Source: Acetobacter garciniae | GTDB lineage: Bacteria; Pseudomonadota; Alphaproteobacteria; Acetobacterales; Acetobacteraceae | Assembly: GCF_017377735.1 (NCBI RefSeq) | Contig: NZ_JAFVMH010000010.1 | Span: 1-64,000, forward strand | DNA length: 64,000 nt | Reading direction: 5' to 3' | In this document: positions 49,409 through 60,264 of the stretch, one piece after another | Layout: each line of letters starts with the position of its first letter | Numbering within the stretch: the stretch's first letter is position 1 | The notes under the pieces: generated by a model | Told to the model about the DNA's origin: nothing | What the model saw: the letters and a program-made list of their open reading frames with translations, nothing else | Databases searched by the model: none | Program-made: the position numbers and the translations under genes

Positions 49409-50568
49409 ACTGACCGCCAGTGTCTGAGGGTGGTGACAAAACCGCTGCCTGCCCGCGCGCCACCCGGTTGCTGCCGCGTGAGGGCAAGCACCATGCCAAT
49501 GGCCAGCGCCACCGACATGGCGGAAGACCCACCGTAGGAGATGAATGGCAGTGTCATGCCCTTGGTGGGGATAAGATGCAAGCTCGATGCCATGTTGACG
49601 AACGCCTGAAGGCCGAAACCCGTGACCAGCCCCGTGGTGGAAATGACCACGAAGGGATCGTCCTCGCGGATCAGGCGCAGCAGGGTACGCACGACGATAA
49701 TGCCGAACACGGTAATGATCAGCGCGCAGATGACAAGCCCGTATTCCTCCCCCGCCACGGCGAACACGAAATCCGCATGGGCGTCGGGCAGGAGATCCTT
49801 CACGCGGCCTTCCCCCGGGCCGCGCCCAAGCAGCCCGCCATTGCCGAAGGCGCGCAGGGCGGTGTCGATCTGGTAATGGTCGCCCACATCGGGGTGGAGA
49901 AAGCGCTCAACGCGGGAACGCACATGCGGGAAGATGAAAAACGCCCCCACACCCGCGCCGATCATGCCCGCAAAGCCCATGCCCACCAGGATCAGGTTCA
50001 GCCCGTTCACGAAAAGCTGGGTCAGGAACACGGCGGTAATGACCGTCAGCATGCCGATATCGGGCTGGGACTTGAGCAGAAGCACAATCACCCCGAACAG
50101 GATGAAGCTGACCAGCATGCCCGGCAGCATGCCCGCCACCCGCCGCTGCGTCAGCAGCCAGCCGGTGACCACGGCAAAGCAGGGCTTGAGGAATTCCGAT
50201 GGCTGGAGCGACATCATCGGCAGGGCGATCCAGCGTCGTGCGCCCTTGATCTCGATACCGTGGACAAGGGTCAGGGCCGTGGCCCCCAGCATGAGTGCCC
50301 CCCCCACAAGCGAGAGGCGCAGCACCGCCCGGCGCGACAGCATGGAAACACTGACCACGATCAGCCCGGCAATGGTCAGGAACGCGACCTGCTTGAAAAT
50401 GAACATGTTGCGCGATGCACCGATACGCACGGCAACGGCGGGGCTTGCCGCCAGCATCAGGATATAGCCGAAGCCGATCAGGATGAAGGTGCAGACAAGG
50501 GTCGTGCGGTCTACATGCCGCCACCAGCGGCCAAACGGCGAGTCATCGGTGCGGGAAGAACCGGCCAT
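49405..50568 (-). CDS. ftsW: Division-specific lipid II polymerase FtsW
   Basis: SEDS-family inner-membrane glycosyltransferase that polymerises septal peptidoglycan with FtsI. It is 387 aa with about ten transmembrane helices. Segments such as LQPSEFLKPCFAVVTGWLL, SQPDIGMLTVITAVFLTQLF, EEYGLVICALII and LPFISYGGSSAMSVAL are SEDS signatures. The N-terminal sequence is cytoplasmic and polar. Its start is three bases from the murD stop. Confidence 0.96.
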   Translation of the reverse strand: MAGSSRTDDSPFGRWWRHVDRTTLVCTFILIGFGYILMLAASPAVAVRIGASRNMFIFKQVAFLTIAGLIVVSVSMLSRRAVLRLSLVGGALMLGATALTLVHGIEIKGARRWIALPMMSLQPSEFLKPCFAVVTGWLLTQRRVAGMLPGMLVSFILFGVIVLLLKSQPDIGMLTVITAVFLTQLFVNGLNLILVGMGFAGMIGAGVGAFFIFPHVRSRVERFLHPDVGDHYQIDTALRAFGNGGLLGRGPGEGRVKDLLPDAHADFVFAVAGEEYGLVICALIITVFGIIVVRTLLRLIREDDPFVVISTTGLVTGFGLQAFVNMASSLHLIPTKGMTLPFISYGGSSAMSVALAIGMVLALTRQQPGGARAGSGFVTTLRHWRSV

Positions 50569-50571
50569 GGG

Positions 50572-51984
50572 TCACGCTCCTGTTGCGTCCGTATGCTGCG
50601 CGCAGACCCCCTTGGCCAGTTGCGCGAAACGTGCCCCGCGTGCCTCGAACCCCGCAAACTGGTCGAAGCTCGCGCAGGCGGGGGAAAGCAGTACTACCGG
50701 CACCCTGGCCTCGCACGCCAGGGTATAGGCCGCGGGCACCGCGTTCTCCAGCGTTTCCGACACGGTGTAGGCCACGCCGTGCTCATCCAGCGTGGCGCCC
50801 AGCACGGCCGCGTCCCGCCCGATCAGGTAAGCATGGACAATACGCCCGAAATAGGGTGCCAAGGTGGCAATGCCGCCCGCTTTGGCCATGCCACCGGCAA
50901 TCCAGACCAGCCGGTCGTAACAGCTCAGGGCGCGGGACGCGGCATCGGCATTGGTGGCCTTGCTGTCATCGATGAAGGTCACGCCCGTGCATTCGGCCAC
51001 GCGCTGCTGGCGGTGCGGCAGGCCGGGGAAGGACAGCACACCCTGTGCCGCAGCCGCCGCGGCAACGCCCAGGAAATGCGCCATGGCCAGGGCGGCGGCG
51101 GCGTTCTGGGCGTTATGCGCGCCGGGCAGGGTGGGGCCGAGGGGGGCCACCGTCGCGCCATCGTGCCAGATCGCGCCATCCTTCCCGTAATAGGAACATG
51201 CGGGGTCTGAGCCCGAAATGCTCTCGCACCGGGCCGGGCCCCTGGCCAATGTCGTGGCCAGTTGGGCGCATAGCGGATCATCCACCCCGATCACGGCATG
51301 GTCCAGCGCACTCTGGCGGGCAAAGATCTCGCACTTGGCGCGGGTATAGCCCGCCATGTCGCCGTGGCGGTCGAGATGGTCCGGCGTCAGGTTCAGAAGG
51401 CAGGCGGTGTCGAAGCGCAGGGTGAGCAGGCGTTCGAGCATGTAGGACGACATTTCCAGCACATACACGCCGTCATCGGGCAGGAGCGGCAGGCTGAGTG
51501 CTGCGGGGCCAAGATTGCCGCCCGCTGCGACAGGCACCCCGGCACCCGACAGGATATGGGCCAGCAGGGCCGTGGTGGTGGACTTGCCGTTGGTGCCCGT
51601 AATCCCCGCGAAACGCGCCTTGCTGCCCGCCATGCGCACGGCCTGGTACAACAGTTCGGCGTCACTGAGTATGGGAATGCCCGCGTCGCGCGCCATCAGC
51701 GCGATCGGGTGCGGGGTGGGCAGGACATGCGCGATGCCGGGGGACAGGATCAGCGCATCGAACCCCTCCAGCGTATCGAAGGGCCATAGCGCGATATCTC
51801 CCCCGTCATGGCGGGAACGGGCGATATGTTCGGCCAGGGCGTGGCGCGCGGCTTCCCCGTCGTCCCAGGCCTGCACGCTGGCCCCGCAGGCTGCCAGGGT
51901 GCGCACGGCGGGCAGGCCGTTGCGGCCCAGGCCGAACACCGCAAAGCGCTTGCCCGCGAACAGGGTAGGGGGGAAGGCGGTCAT
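50572..51984 (-). CDS. murD: UDP-N-acetylmuramoyl-L-alanine-D-glutamate ligase
   Basis: Adds D-Glu to UDP-MurNAc-L-Ala. It is 470 aa from the ATG at 51984 (ATGA overlap with mraY). An N-terminal Rossmann region ([17 protein letters not shown]), the ATP loop [20 protein letters not shown], the [15 protein letters not shown] motif and [12 protein letters not shown] are present. Confidence 0.96.
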   Translation of the reverse strand: MTAFPPTLFAGKRFAVFGLGRNGLPAVRTLAACGASVQAWDDGEAARHALAEHIARSRHDGGDIALWPFDTLEGFDALILSPGIAHVLPTPHPIALMARDAGIPILSDAELLYQAVRMAGSKARFAGITGTNGKSTTTALLAHILSGAGVPVAAGGNLGPAALSLPLLPDDGVYVLEMSSYMLERLLTLRFDTACLLNLTPDHLDRHGDMAGYTRAKCEIFARQSALDHAVIGVDDPLCAQLATTLARGPARCESISGSDPACSYYGKDGAIWHDGATVAPLGPTLPGAHNAQNAAAALAMAHFLGVAAAAAAQGVLSFPGLPHRQQRVAECTGVTFIDDSKATNADAASRALSCYDRLVWIAGGMAKAGGIATLAPYFGRIVHAYLIGRDAAVLGATLDEHGVAYTVSETLENAVPAAYTLACEARVPVVLLSPACASFDQFAGFEARGARFAQLAKGVCAQHTDATGA

Positions 51985-53075
51985 CGCAGTTTCAGTGTCG
52001 CCAGGCCGCACATGCCCAGCACGATGGAGATGATCCAGAACCGCACGACGATCTTGGGCTCGGCCCAGCCTTTTTTCTCGAAATGGTGGTGGACCGGGGC
52101 CATCAGGAATACCCGCCGCCCGGTGCGCTTATACCAAGACACCTGGATGATGACCGAAAGTGTCTCCACCACGAACAGCCCGCCGACAATGCACAGGACC
52201 AGTTCGTGCTTGATGGCCACGGCCAGCGAGCCCAGGGCCCCACCCAGCGAAAGCGAGCCCGTATCCCCCATGAAGACCGAGGCCGGGGGCGCGTTGAACC
52301 ACAAAAACCCCAGCCCGGCCCCCACAAGGGCGGCGCAGAACACCGCAAGTTCCCCCGTGCCGGGCACGGCATGCACCTGCAAATAGTCCGCAAAGACGTG
52401 GTTGCCCACCAGATAGGACAGGATGGCGAAGACAAGGGCTGCGATAATGACCGGCCCGATGGCCAGCCCGTCCAGACCGTCGGTAAAGTTCACGGCGTTG
52501 CCGAAGCCGGTAATGACGATCATGGCGAAGGCGGGGAACACAATGCCCAGCGGCAGCAGCAGGTCCTTGGCGAAGGGAAAGGCCAATTGGTTGGCAAGGT
52601 CGGGCGGCATCATGGACTGGAGCCAAACGCCACAGACCAGAGAAATGGCGAATTCCCCCCCCAGCCGGGCGCGCTTGGAAAGCCCGTCCGTATTGCGCCG
52701 GGCCAGCTTGCGGTAATCATCCATGAAGCCGATGGCGCCAAAGCCCAGCGTGGTCAGCCACACCGCCCACACAAACCCGTTCTGCAAATCGCCCCATAGC
52801 AGCATGGACACGCTCAGCGCGATCAGGATCAGCACGCCGCCCATGGTGGGGGTTCCGGCTTTTTCCAGAAGGTGGCGTTCGGGCCCGAGCGCGCGAATGG
52901 GCTGGCCGCCGCGCTGAATCTGGCGCAGCCGGGCAATGAAGGGCCTGCCCAGCAGCAGGCTGAGGCCGAGTGCCGTCAGGCACGCGCAACCCGCACGAAA
53001 GGAGATATAGCGCAGCAGGTTCAGCAGCGTGACATGCCCGCCATGGACTGCATCGGACGCAAGCAGGTACAGCAT
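51981..53075 (-). CDS. mraY: Phospho-MurNAc-pentapeptide transferase
   Basis: Transfers phospho-MurNAc-pentapeptide to undecaprenyl phosphate to make lipid I. It is 364 aa with about ten transmembrane helices. The catalytic Asp pair is in GFMDDYRKL, the [11 protein letters not shown] segment holds the Mg site, and [11 protein letters not shown] is the conserved late cytoplasmic motif. The ATG at 53075 overlaps the last base of the murF stop (TGATG). Confidence 0.97.
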   Translation of the reverse strand: MLYLLASDAVHGGHVTLLNLLRYISFRAGCACLTALGLSLLLGRPFIARLRQIQRGGQPIRALGPERHLLEKAGTPTMGGVLILIALSVSMLLWGDLQNGFVWAVWLTTLGFGAIGFMDDYRKLARRNTDGLSKRARLGGEFAISLVCGVWLQSMMPPDLANQLAFPFAKDLLLPLGIVFPAFAMIVITGFGNAVNFTDGLDGLAIGPVIIAALVFAILSYLVGNHVFADYLQVHAVPGTGELAVFCAALVGAGLGFLWFNAPPASVFMGDTGSLSLGGALGSLAVAIKHELVLCIVGGLFVVETLSVIIQVSWYKRTGRRVFLMAPVHHHFEKKGWAEPKIVVRFWIISIVLGMCGLATLKLR

Positions 53076-54496
53076 CAGCCCTCTCCCATCGGGCCAAGGG
53101 CTTGAAGTGCGTCGATCACGTCGCGCATGCGGCTGCCAAGGCTGCCTTTGACCACAATGGCGTCTCCTTTCCTGATAGCCGCGCACAGATCGGGGGCAAG
53201 GGCGGCGGCAGTAGGGGCCCAGACACCCCGCCGTTCGGGTGGAAGGGCCTCGAAAAGGGTTTTCATATGGGGTCCGCAGCAAAAAACAAGGTCGGCTGAC
53301 ATGGCGGCCGGTTCGGCCAGTGCGCCATGCTCCGTGGTTGAAAAATCGCCCAGTTCACGCATGTCGCCCAGAACGGCAATGCGGCGGCTGGCCGGAATGT
53401 GGCGTAGCACGTCCAGCGCCGCCCGCACAGAAGCGGCAGACGCATTGTAGCTTTCATCCAGCAGGGTGACATCGCCCCCCGCGATCCGTGTCAGCGCCCC
53501 ACGCCCCCTGCCGGGCTGGAACGCGGCAAGGGCCGCCGCTGCGGTCTGCGTGTTCGCACCCAGGGCTGCACAGGCCGCCAGGGCCGCCACGGCGTTGCGC
53601 ACCAGGTGCAGGCCCGGTGCCCCCAGATGCACATCAAGCGTTTCCTCCACCTTCGGGCCCGTAAAGACAACGGTAAAGTCCGAGCCATCGGCCCCTGTGT
53701 GCAGGTGCGTGAAATGCACCGTGCTTTCGGGGCGTGCGCCCACGGGCCACAGCACGGCCCCGGCCTTCTGCGCGGTATCGGCCAGAATATCGGGCCCATG
53801 CGCGTCATCGGGGATAATGGCGATACCGCCCTGGGCCAGCGCGGTCATGAGGGAGGCTTTCTCCGCCGCAATGGCGTCCAGGCTGCCCATATGGCCCAGA
53901 TGGGCCGAACCGATGGTGGTAATGACCGCGACATCGGGGCGTACCATGCGGGCCAGGGGCAGGATTTCGCCCGGGTGGTTCATGCCGATCTCGCTGATGC
54001 AGAAAGCCGCATCGCGCGGCAGCCGCGCCAGTGTCAGCGGCACCCCCCAATGGTTGTTGTAGGAGGCTTCGGCCGCATGGGTCGGGCCGGTGGCCTGCAG
54101 GCACAGCCGCAGCATGTCCTTGGTGGTGGTCTTGCCCACGCTGCCGGTAATGGCCGCCACCTTGCCCGTAAAACGCGCGCGTGCCGCCACGGCAAGGTCC
54201 TGCAACCCCACCATGGTGTCGCCCACCAGCAGGATACGCCCGTCGCGCAGGCTGCCGCCGTCATGCGCCATGACGGCGGCGGCTCCCTTCTCCAGTGCCG
54301 TGGCGATATGGGCATGGCCGTCGCTGCTATCGCCCTTAAGGGCAATGAACAGGTCGCCCGGGCGCAGCGTGCGGGTGTCGATGGAAATACCCGTGATATC
54401 CGCGTGCCCGCCATCCCTGAACCGGTCGACCTGGCGGCCCATGAAACGCCCGCCGGTGGCCGCCTGCAATGCGTCGCGGGTCCATAAAACGCTCAT
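53075..54496 (-). CDS. murF: UDP-MurNAc-tripeptide-D-Ala-D-Ala ligase
   Basis: Joins D-Ala-D-Ala to the UDP-MurNAc-tripeptide. It is 473 aa. The ATP loop is [14 protein letters not shown]; the segments [44 protein letters not shown] and [19 protein letters not shown] are family features. It is coupled to murE by an ATGA overlap. Confidence 0.96.
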   Translation of the reverse strand: MSVLWTRDALQAATGGRFMGRQVDRFRDGGHADITGISIDTRTLRPGDLFIALKGDSSDGHAHIATALEKGAAAVMAHDGGSLRDGRILLVGDTMVGLQDLAVAARARFTGKVAAITGSVGKTTTKDMLRLCLQATGPTHAAEASYNNHWGVPLTLARLPRDAAFCISEIGMNHPGEILPLARMVRPDVAVITTIGSAHLGHMGSLDAIAAEKASLMTALAQGGIAIIPDDAHGPDILADTAQKAGAVLWPVGARPESTVHFTHLHTGADGSDFTVVFTGPKVEETLDVHLGAPGLHLVRNAVAALAACAALGANTQTAAAALAAFQPGRGRGALTRIAGGDVTLLDESYNASAASVRAALDVLRHIPASRRIAVLGDMRELGDFSTTEHGALAEPAAMSADLVFCCGPHMKTLFEALPPERRGVWAPTAAALAPDLCAAIRKGDAIVVKGSLGSRMRDVIDALQALGPMGEG

Positions 54497-55980
54497 GCCT
54501 GCCCCACCAGTGTCCTGATCACCTCGACATCGTCGAACGGCAGGGTTTCGGTGCCGATCACCTGCCCCTGCTCATGCCCCTTGCCCGCGACCACCAGCAC
54601 GTCATCCGGCCCCAGAAGGGACAGGGCTTCGGCAATGGCGGTGCGCCGGTCGGCTATTTCCAGTGCGCTGGGGGCACCCGCCCAGATATCCGCCCGGATG
54701 GCGGCGGGGTTTTCCGAACGGGGGTTGTCGTCGGTAATAATGGCGATATCCGCCCCGCGCAGCGCTTCCTGCCCCATGAGCGGTCGCTTGCCCCTGTCGC
54801 GGTCGCCCCCCGCGCCGAACACCACCACCAGCTTGCCGCGCGCATGCGGGCGCAGGGATGCCAGAAGCCGGGCCAGCGCATCGGGCGTGTGGGCGTAATC
54901 GACATAGGCGCAGGCCCCCCCGGGCAGGACTGCGGCCCGTTCCATGCGGCCGCGCACGCCCTGGAGCACGGGCAGCAGGCCCAGGATCGCGGGCAGGTCG
55001 GCCTCATCTTCTGCTGCAAGGCAGGCGGCCAGCAGGGCGTTGTCCGCCTGGAAACGCCCCGGCAGCGAAAGCGATACGTTCAGCAGGCTGCCATTGCATT
55101 CCACACTCAGTTCCTGGCCCACCGGCAGGGCGCGCTGGCCCACAAGCCGCAGCGTGGTGCCATTTTCGCCCACAAGGCGCAGCCGGAGCCCGCGCGCACG
55201 GGCTATGTCCTTTATGGCTTCCAGTGTGGTGGGGTCCATATCCGCATTGGCTACTGCCACCGCCCCTTCGGGCAGGAGGGTGCGGAACAGGTCCAGCTTG
55301 GCCTGTCGGTAAGCATCCACCGTGCCGTGATAGTCCAGATGGTCGCGTGTCAGGTTGGTGAAGGCCGCAGCCTTCAGCGCCAGCCCGTCCAGGCGTTCCT
55401 GCGCGATCCCGTGGGAGGACGCTTCGAGTGCCACATGGTGCACGCCCAGCCGTTCCAGTGCTGCAAGCCCGTTGGCCAGGGCTACCGGGTCAGGCGTGGT
55501 CAGGTGCGGCATGGCGATGGACGCCGCACCGGGGCCCATGTCTTCCAGCCCGGTCAGGCCCAGCGTGCCGATCGCCGCAGCCTTGCGGCCCTGCATGGTC
55601 CAGATCTGGCGCACGAAATCGGTCGTGCTGGTCTTGCCATTGGTGCCCGTGACCGCGACCAGGCAGGGCGGCTGCGGCCCGGCCAGGCTTGCCGCCATCA
55701 CGGCCAGGGCATGGCGGGGTCGTGCCGCCAGAACAAGCGGGCGGGCGGGCACGCCCTGCGGCCATTGCGTGCCAAGGGGGGCCAGAATGGCGACAGCCCC
55801 ATGCTCCACCGCCTGTGCGATATAGTCGCGGCCGTCCATTTTCACGCCCGGCAGGGCCGCGAACAGCGTGCCGGGGCGAACGGTCCGGCTATCCGCGGTT
55901 ATGGCGTCTATAGATGTATCGTCCTGCCCGGATATCGGCAGGCCAGCCGCAAGCAACAGACTGGAAAGCGGCAGGCTCAT
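54493..55980 (-). CDS. murE: UDP-MurNAc-L-Ala-D-Glu-meso-diaminopimelate ligase
   Basis: Adds meso-DAP to UDP-MurNAc-dipeptide. It is 495 aa from the ATG at 55980, in ATGA overlap with ftsI. The ATP loop is VTGTNGKTSTTDFV, with the segment FTNLTRDHLDYHGTVDAY and the DDNPRSENPAAI motif whose DNPR indicates meso-DAP rather than lysine. The C-terminal AGKGHEQGQVI is typical. Confidence 0.97.
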   Translation of the reverse strand: MSLPLSSLLLAAGLPISGQDDTSIDAITADSRTVRPGTLFAALPGVKMDGRDYIAQAVEHGAVAILAPLGTQWPQGVPARPLVLAARPRHALAVMAASLAGPQPPCLVAVTGTNGKTSTTDFVRQIWTMQGRKAAAIGTLGLTGLEDMGPGAASIAMPHLTTPDPVALANGLAALERLGVHHVALEASSHGIAQERLDGLALKAAAFTNLTRDHLDYHGTVDAYRQAKLDLFRTLLPEGAVAVANADMDPTTLEAIKDIARARGLRLRLVGENGTTLRLVGQRALPVGQELSVECNGSLLNVSLSLPGRFQADNALLAACLAAEDEADLPAILGLLPVLQGVRGRMERAAVLPGGACAYVDYAHTPDALARLLASLRPHARGKLVVVFGAGGDRDRGKRPLMGQEALRGADIAIITDDNPRSENPAAIRADIWAGAPSALEIADRRTAIAEALSLLGPDDVLVVAGKGHEQGQVIGTETLPFDDVEVIRTLVGQA

Positions 55981-58148
55981 TCGGAAAGCGTCTCCTGGTT
56001 CGGTTTTCGGCGGTCCGCCAGAACCTGTTTGCCGGTGGGCCGGGTCACGCCCGCTTTGATGGCGCGGTGTTCCACGACCTGGTTGCGCGGGTCTCCGGGG
56101 TCGTTGCCGGGGCCAAGGGGCCGCACACCGCGCGGAACGGCAGGGTGCATGGGCAGGGCCAGTTGCGCATCGATCTGGGCTGCGTGCTCCATGTCGGGAA
56201 AAATCTGGAGCATGGGGCCGATCCGCGACACGATCCTGGATACGGTGGGGGCCGCGTTCCACCCCGCAGTGGTCCAGCCATGGGTCTGCGGCGTGGCCTG
56301 GGGGCTGTCGAGCATGACATACACGGCGTAGCGCGGCGCGTTCATGGGGAAAATACTGGTGAATGCGGCAATATTGACATGCTTGAGATAGCCGCCATGC
56401 GGGCCGATCTTCTCGGCAGTACCCGTCTTCCCGCCCACGAAATAGCCCGGCGATTCAGCCGTGCGGCCGGTGCCCTGGGTCACGTCCAGCCGCAGCAGCC
56501 GCCGCAACAGGGCCGATACGTTCTCGGACATCACGCGCGGGCCATGCGGGGTTACGGGGGCATCGGGCCCTGGCACGCCGGTGGCCGGGGCAGGGTGCGC
56601 GGCCATGGCGGTGGTGAGCGATGCCGGCTGCACACCCACCTGCCCGGTACCCTGCGGACTGCCAGCCATACCTGCCTGCGCATTGGCCTGTGCACCGCCG
56701 GATATTCCGGCCTGCGCGCCGTTCTGGGTGAGGCCTGGCTGGAGCACGGCCGGCGTGGCGGCCAGGGCCATGCCGTTTGCGCCCGCGTTCGGGGTATCGT
56801 CCGTATCCGCCCCGTCTTCGGTGTCGAGCAGGGTGGGGGTGACCAGTATGCCGCCATTCACGGTGGCGGCGGTCCCGCGCACGATGGAAAGTGGGGGTTC
56901 GGCCACGCCATGGCCGAAGCCCACGGTCATGGTGGTGGCCAGGCCCCACTGGCGCGGCACCAGCGGGCGGGCGGCTTCAGGCAGTTCGATCGGCACGGGC
57001 GCGAAAAACCCCATGCTGCGCAGCCATTCGGCCTGCCTGGTCCCGCCCACGTCCAGCGCGATATGGGCCGCCGCCGGGTTGGACGAATAGGCCATGACCT
57101 CGGGCAGGGACAGCCAGGGGGCGAAATGGTCGTTCTTCATGTCGCGGATGGTGAAGCGACCGATCCGCAGCGGGATGGAGGAAAAACTGTCCCAGATATG
57201 GATGGTGCCGGTCGCCAGCCCCATGGCCGCCGTCTGGAGCTTGAAGGTCGAACCCGGTTCGTAAAGCCCGGTCACCGCGCGGTTGAAGCGTTCGTCATTG
57301 CTGGCATGGGCAAAATTATTGGCGTCGAAATCAGGCAGGCTGACCATGGCCACCACTTCGCCCGTGCGCACATCCATGACAATGCCGCACGCGCCAATGG
57401 CCTGGAAGGTCTGCATGGCGTTGGCCACTTCCTCACGCACGGCGGACTGCACACGAATATCCAGCGACAGGCGCAGCGGGTGATGGCTGGCCAGCAGGCG
57501 CTTGTCGAAAAACCGCTCCACCCCGGCAATGCCGTGATCGTCGATATCCACAGCCCCCATGATCTGGGCGGCCATATGGCCCAGCGGGTAATGGCGGCGT
57601 TCGCCGGGTTCGAAATAAATGCCCGGAATGCCCAGGTTGTTGATCGCCAGTTCCTGCTGCGGGGTTATGTCACGCGCCACATACACGAACTGCTTGGGGC
57701 GGGAGAGCCGCTTTACGGTCTCTTCCTCGTTCAGGTCGGGCAGTACGGATTTGAGCTTGTGGGCGATTTCGGCCGGGTCGATCAGTTCCTGCGGGTTGGC
57801 GTAGACCTGGGCCACAGGCAGCGACAGGGCCAGCGTCTGCCCGTTGCGATCGACGATGGAGGCGCGATGCACCTGCGGCAGCGAAAAATCCCCCGCAAGG
57901 CCAGCATGCGGGTCGATTTTGGGAATTTCGGGCACTTGCGGCGCGATCTGCCGCTTTTCGGGCGCCATGGGGCTTATGACCGTGGCCCTGGTCAACTGGC
58001 CCGTCACAACCGCGAACAATACGCAAAAGCCGCCCGCTACCGCCAGCAGCCTGACATGCATCTGCTCGCGGTGCGCGCGCGCGCGTGGGCCCACCCCCGT
58101 CATGCCGCCTTCGCGGGGCGGTTGGGTGTCGTGCGGGGGTGGGGCCAT
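55977..58148 (-). CDS. ftsI: Septal transpeptidase FtsI (PBP3-like)
   Basis: A penicillin-binding protein that crosslinks septal peptidoglycan with FtsW. It is 723 aa. It has an N-terminal transmembrane helix (about residues 33-50), a dimerisation/pedestal domain, and a transpeptidase with catalytic SxxK (Ser300, Lys303), SxN (355-357) and KTG (574-576). A large Ala/Gln/Gly-rich insertion (about 443-537) lies between SxN and KTG; this is unusual in the family. A second Met at 58103 has a better GAAGG ribosome-binding site, so the protein may start there (708 aa). It follows ftsL by 32 bases. Confidence 0.95.
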   Translation of the reverse strand: MAPPPHDTQPPREGGMTGVGPRARAHREQMHVRLLAVAGGFCVLFAVVTGQLTRATVISPMAPEKRQIAPQVPEIPKIDPHAGLAGDFSLPQVHRASIVDRNGQTLALSLPVAQVYANPQELIDPAEIAHKLKSVLPDLNEEETVKRLSRPKQFVYVARDITPQQELAINNLGIPGIYFEPGERRHYPLGHMAAQIMGAVDIDDHGIAGVERFFDKRLLASHHPLRLSLDIRVQSAVREEVANAMQTFQAIGACGIVMDVRTGEVVAMVSLPDFDANNFAHASNDERFNRAVTGLYEPGSTFKLQTAAMGLATGTIHIWDSFSSIPLRIGRFTIRDMKNDHFAPWLSLPEVMAYSSNPAAAHIALDVGGTRQAEWLRSMGFFAPVPIELPEAARPLVPRQWGLATTMTVGFGHGVAEPPLSIVRGTAATVNGGILVTPTLLDTEDGADTDDTPNAGANGMALAATPAVLQPGLTQNGAQAGISGGAQANAQAGMAGSPQGTGQVGVQPASLTTAMAAHPAPATGVPGPDAPVTPHGPRVMSENVSALLRRLLRLDVTQGTGRTAESPGYFVGGKTGTAEKIGPHGGYLKHVNIAAFTSIFPMNAPRYAVYVMLDSPQATPQTHGWTTAGWNAAPTVSRIVSRIGPMLQIFPDMEHAAQIDAQLALPMHPAVPRGVRPLGPGNDPGDPRNQVVEHRAIKAGVTRPTGKQVLADRRKPNQETLSE

Positions 58149-58180
58149 GTCAGCTCGGGAAAACGATCATTGGAAAGGCA

Positions 58181-59212
58181 TCAGTTCGTAACCGGTACGG
58201 GCGGCGGCAGGCTGTCCCCGCCCCGGTTAAGCAGAGAGCCCCCCGTATAACCGGAAGTGGCACGCGCTTCCATATAACCGCTGGCGATTGTGGTCCGCGA
58301 CGTGCGCGCTGGGTGCCAGCTTGCAACGGAGGCAGGCAGCGGGTGGCGGATGGCCGCCGTTGTATCGCCCGCCGTATTGCCTGCCTGGGCGACACGGTAC
58401 GCGGCATTCGATGTCACACCCGTGGGGGAGGGCGTGCGCACGGCCGGTGTCACGCCTGTGGTGGCGGTGGCCATGGCCACTTTCCGGCGCTGGGCGGCGG
58501 GCTGAACACTGGCCTGCTGGATATTGGCCTGCTGGGCCTGCGCGTGGCTTGCGGGTTCGGAATCGTTCAGCTCAGCCAGCATGTTCTCCAGCCGGGAATC
58601 GGACTGGGCGGGGGCACGTTCGGCAAGCTGGCGGCGGGCCGGCTGCGCGCGGGGCGCGGGCATGGTGTCAGCCGCCACAGCGGCGACCGGCGCGGGCAGA
58701 GGGGCCGCAGGGGCTGAAACACGCGCGGCGGGTGCGGTGTTGTCGGCCACCAGAACGGGTGCGCGTTCATGCACCACGGCCACGCGCGCAGGGACCGGGG
58801 CAGCGCTGGCCACGGTCTGGACAGTCGGCCCGGCGGGTTCATGTGCTGCGTGCGTCACGCGGTTTTCGGCAACGACCGCCACTGCCGCGGGTTCGGCAAC
58901 CTCGGGGGCCGGGGTTTTGGCAATGGCGGGCAGGTGCTGCACCAGGTCGGCCATGCGTACGAACTGCGCGGGGTCCATGGCGTGCAGGTTGGTGGTATGG
59001 CGCGCCACAAGCTGAGCCAACCGTTCGGGCTGGTTTTCCAGCGCCCATTCGGTGCGCAGCATGGATGTCTGGGCCCGCACATGCTCGGTTTCCTGCACGA
59101 TGCTTGAGATCTGCTGGTCCAGCACGGTCGTCTGATGTTTTTTTGTATAAAGAAAGAACCCCGAGGCAATGGCCAGAGCGGCGCAGCAGCACGTGAACGG
59201 ACGTGGGAACAT
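58181..59212 (-). CDS. ftsL: FtsL-like divisome protein with a long periplasmic tail
   Basis: The position between rsmH and ftsI and the topology (short N-terminus, one transmembrane helix at about 8-22, then a coiled-coil LDQQISSIVQETEHVRAQTS) identify it as FtsL, whose sequence is poorly conserved. FtsL is usually about 90-130 aa. Here it is 343 aa, and the coiled coil (to about residue 75) is followed by a very long Ala/Pro/Gln-rich region. The coiled coil contains ENQPERLAQLVARHT, which fits the FtsL motif. The ATG at 59212 is preceded by AGAGGA 9-14 bases upstream. Its stop is 32 bases before ftsI. Confidence 0.8.
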   Translation of the reverse strand: MFPRPFTCCCAALAIASGFFLYTKKHQTTVLDQQISSIVQETEHVRAQTSMLRTEWALENQPERLAQLVARHTTNLHAMDPAQFVRMADLVQHLPAIAKTPAPEVAEPAAVAVVAENRVTHAAHEPAGPTVQTVASAAPVPARVAVVHERAPVLVADNTAPAARVSAPAAPLPAPVAAVAADTMPAPRAQPARRQLAERAPAQSDSRLENMLAELNDSEPASHAQAQQANIQQASVQPAAQRRKVAMATATTGVTPAVRTPSPTGVTSNAAYRVAQAGNTAGDTTAAIRHPLPASVASWHPARTSRTTIASGYMEARATSGYTGGSLLNRGGDSLPPPVPVTN

Positions 59213-59217
59213 GGGGT

Positions 59218-60264
59218 TCAATCCTCTGCCGGGATGGAAGGTGATGAAGGGGTTGCCACAGGGCGCCGGGCGATGGCGCGCAGGCGGGCACTGCGCGCAC
59301 GCGGGTTTGCGGCACATTCCGCATCGCCCGGACGTATGGCCTTGGTCGTCAGGGCCGCAAAGCCGGTCTGGGCGGAAGGGGCCAGGGCCGCACGCGGATC
59401 GTGGCGCGAAAAGCTGACATCCTTGCCCAGGGCGTGCTGCATCGCGCGTTTGACCAGCCGGTCCTCGAGCGAATGGAAGGAGACGACGACCAGCCGCCCG
59501 CCGGGGGCAAGCAGGTCCAGCGCCTGGGCAAGGCCGCGTTCGATCTCGCCCAGTTCGTCATTCACGGCAATCCGCAGGCCCTGGAAGGTGCGGGTCGCAC
59601 TATCCAGCCCCGCGCGGTCACGCGGCACGACCGAACGGACAAGGTCCGCCAGTTGCGTGGTGGTGGTGAAAGGGGCCTGCGCGCGGGCGGTGACAATGGC
59701 GCGGGCCACGCGGCGGGCATGCCGTTCCTCGCCATAGAAATGGACGATATCGGCCAGTTCCTGCTCGGGCGCTTCGTTCACCAGGTCGGCGGCACTGCGG
59801 CCGGCCTTTTGCATGCGCATGTCCAGCGGGCCATCCAGCCGGAAGGAAAAGCCGCGCTCGGCTTCGTCAAGCTGGAAGGATGACACACCCAGGTCCATGA
59901 CGATCCCGTCAAGGCTGTTCACGCCCGCGGCCTGCACCATGCCCGCCATGGTGCCGAACCCGCCATGCAGCATGTGCAGGCGCGTACGCCCTTCGGCCTG
60001 GGCAAGGGACGCGCTGAGGGCGAGCCCGCGTGCAATGGCGTCCGGGTCGCGGTCTATGCCCCATACGGTGCAGTCCGCCGCCTTGAGAATGGCCATGCTG
60101 TAGCCGCCACCGCCAAAGGTGCAGTCCAGAATGCGCTCGCCACCGGCCGGACGCAGGTAGTCCAGCACTTCGGCCAGCATGACCGGTACATGTCCGGTTG
60201 TCGTCACGGCGGCGGGGGGCGCGTCGGGCGCACCATTCGTGGGGGAAGAGGAATGGGCGTTCAC
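59218..60264 (-). CDS. rsmH: 16S rRNA (cytosine-1402-N4)-methyltransferase
   Basis: Methylates C1402 of 16S rRNA (formerly mraW). It is 348 aa. The SAM motif is [15 protein letters not shown], with [16 protein letters not shown] near the start and [31 protein letters not shown] later. A Ser/Pro-rich N-terminal 20 residues are extra. It overlaps mraZ by four bases. Confidence 0.97.
   Translation of the reverse strand: MNAHSSSPTNGAPDAPPAAVTTTGHVPVMLAEVLDYLRPAGGERILDCTFGGGGYSMAILKAADCTVWGIDRDPDAIARGLALSASLAQAEGRTRLHMLHGGFGTMAGMVQAAGVNSLDGIVMDLGVSSFQLDEAERGFSFRLDGPLDMRMQKAGRSAADLVNEAPEQELADIVHFYGEERHARRVARAIVTARAQAPFTTTTQLADLVRSVVPRDRAGLDSATRTFQGLRIAVNDELGEIERGLAQALDLLAPGGRLVVVSFHSLEDRLVKRAMQHALGKDVSFSRHDPRAALAPSAQTGFAALTTKAIRPGDAECAANPRARSARLRAIARRPVATPSSPSIPAED

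Noticed and set aside
54469..58250. Long plus-strand frames opposite murE and ftsI
   Set aside because: Antisense shadows of conserved dcw genes.
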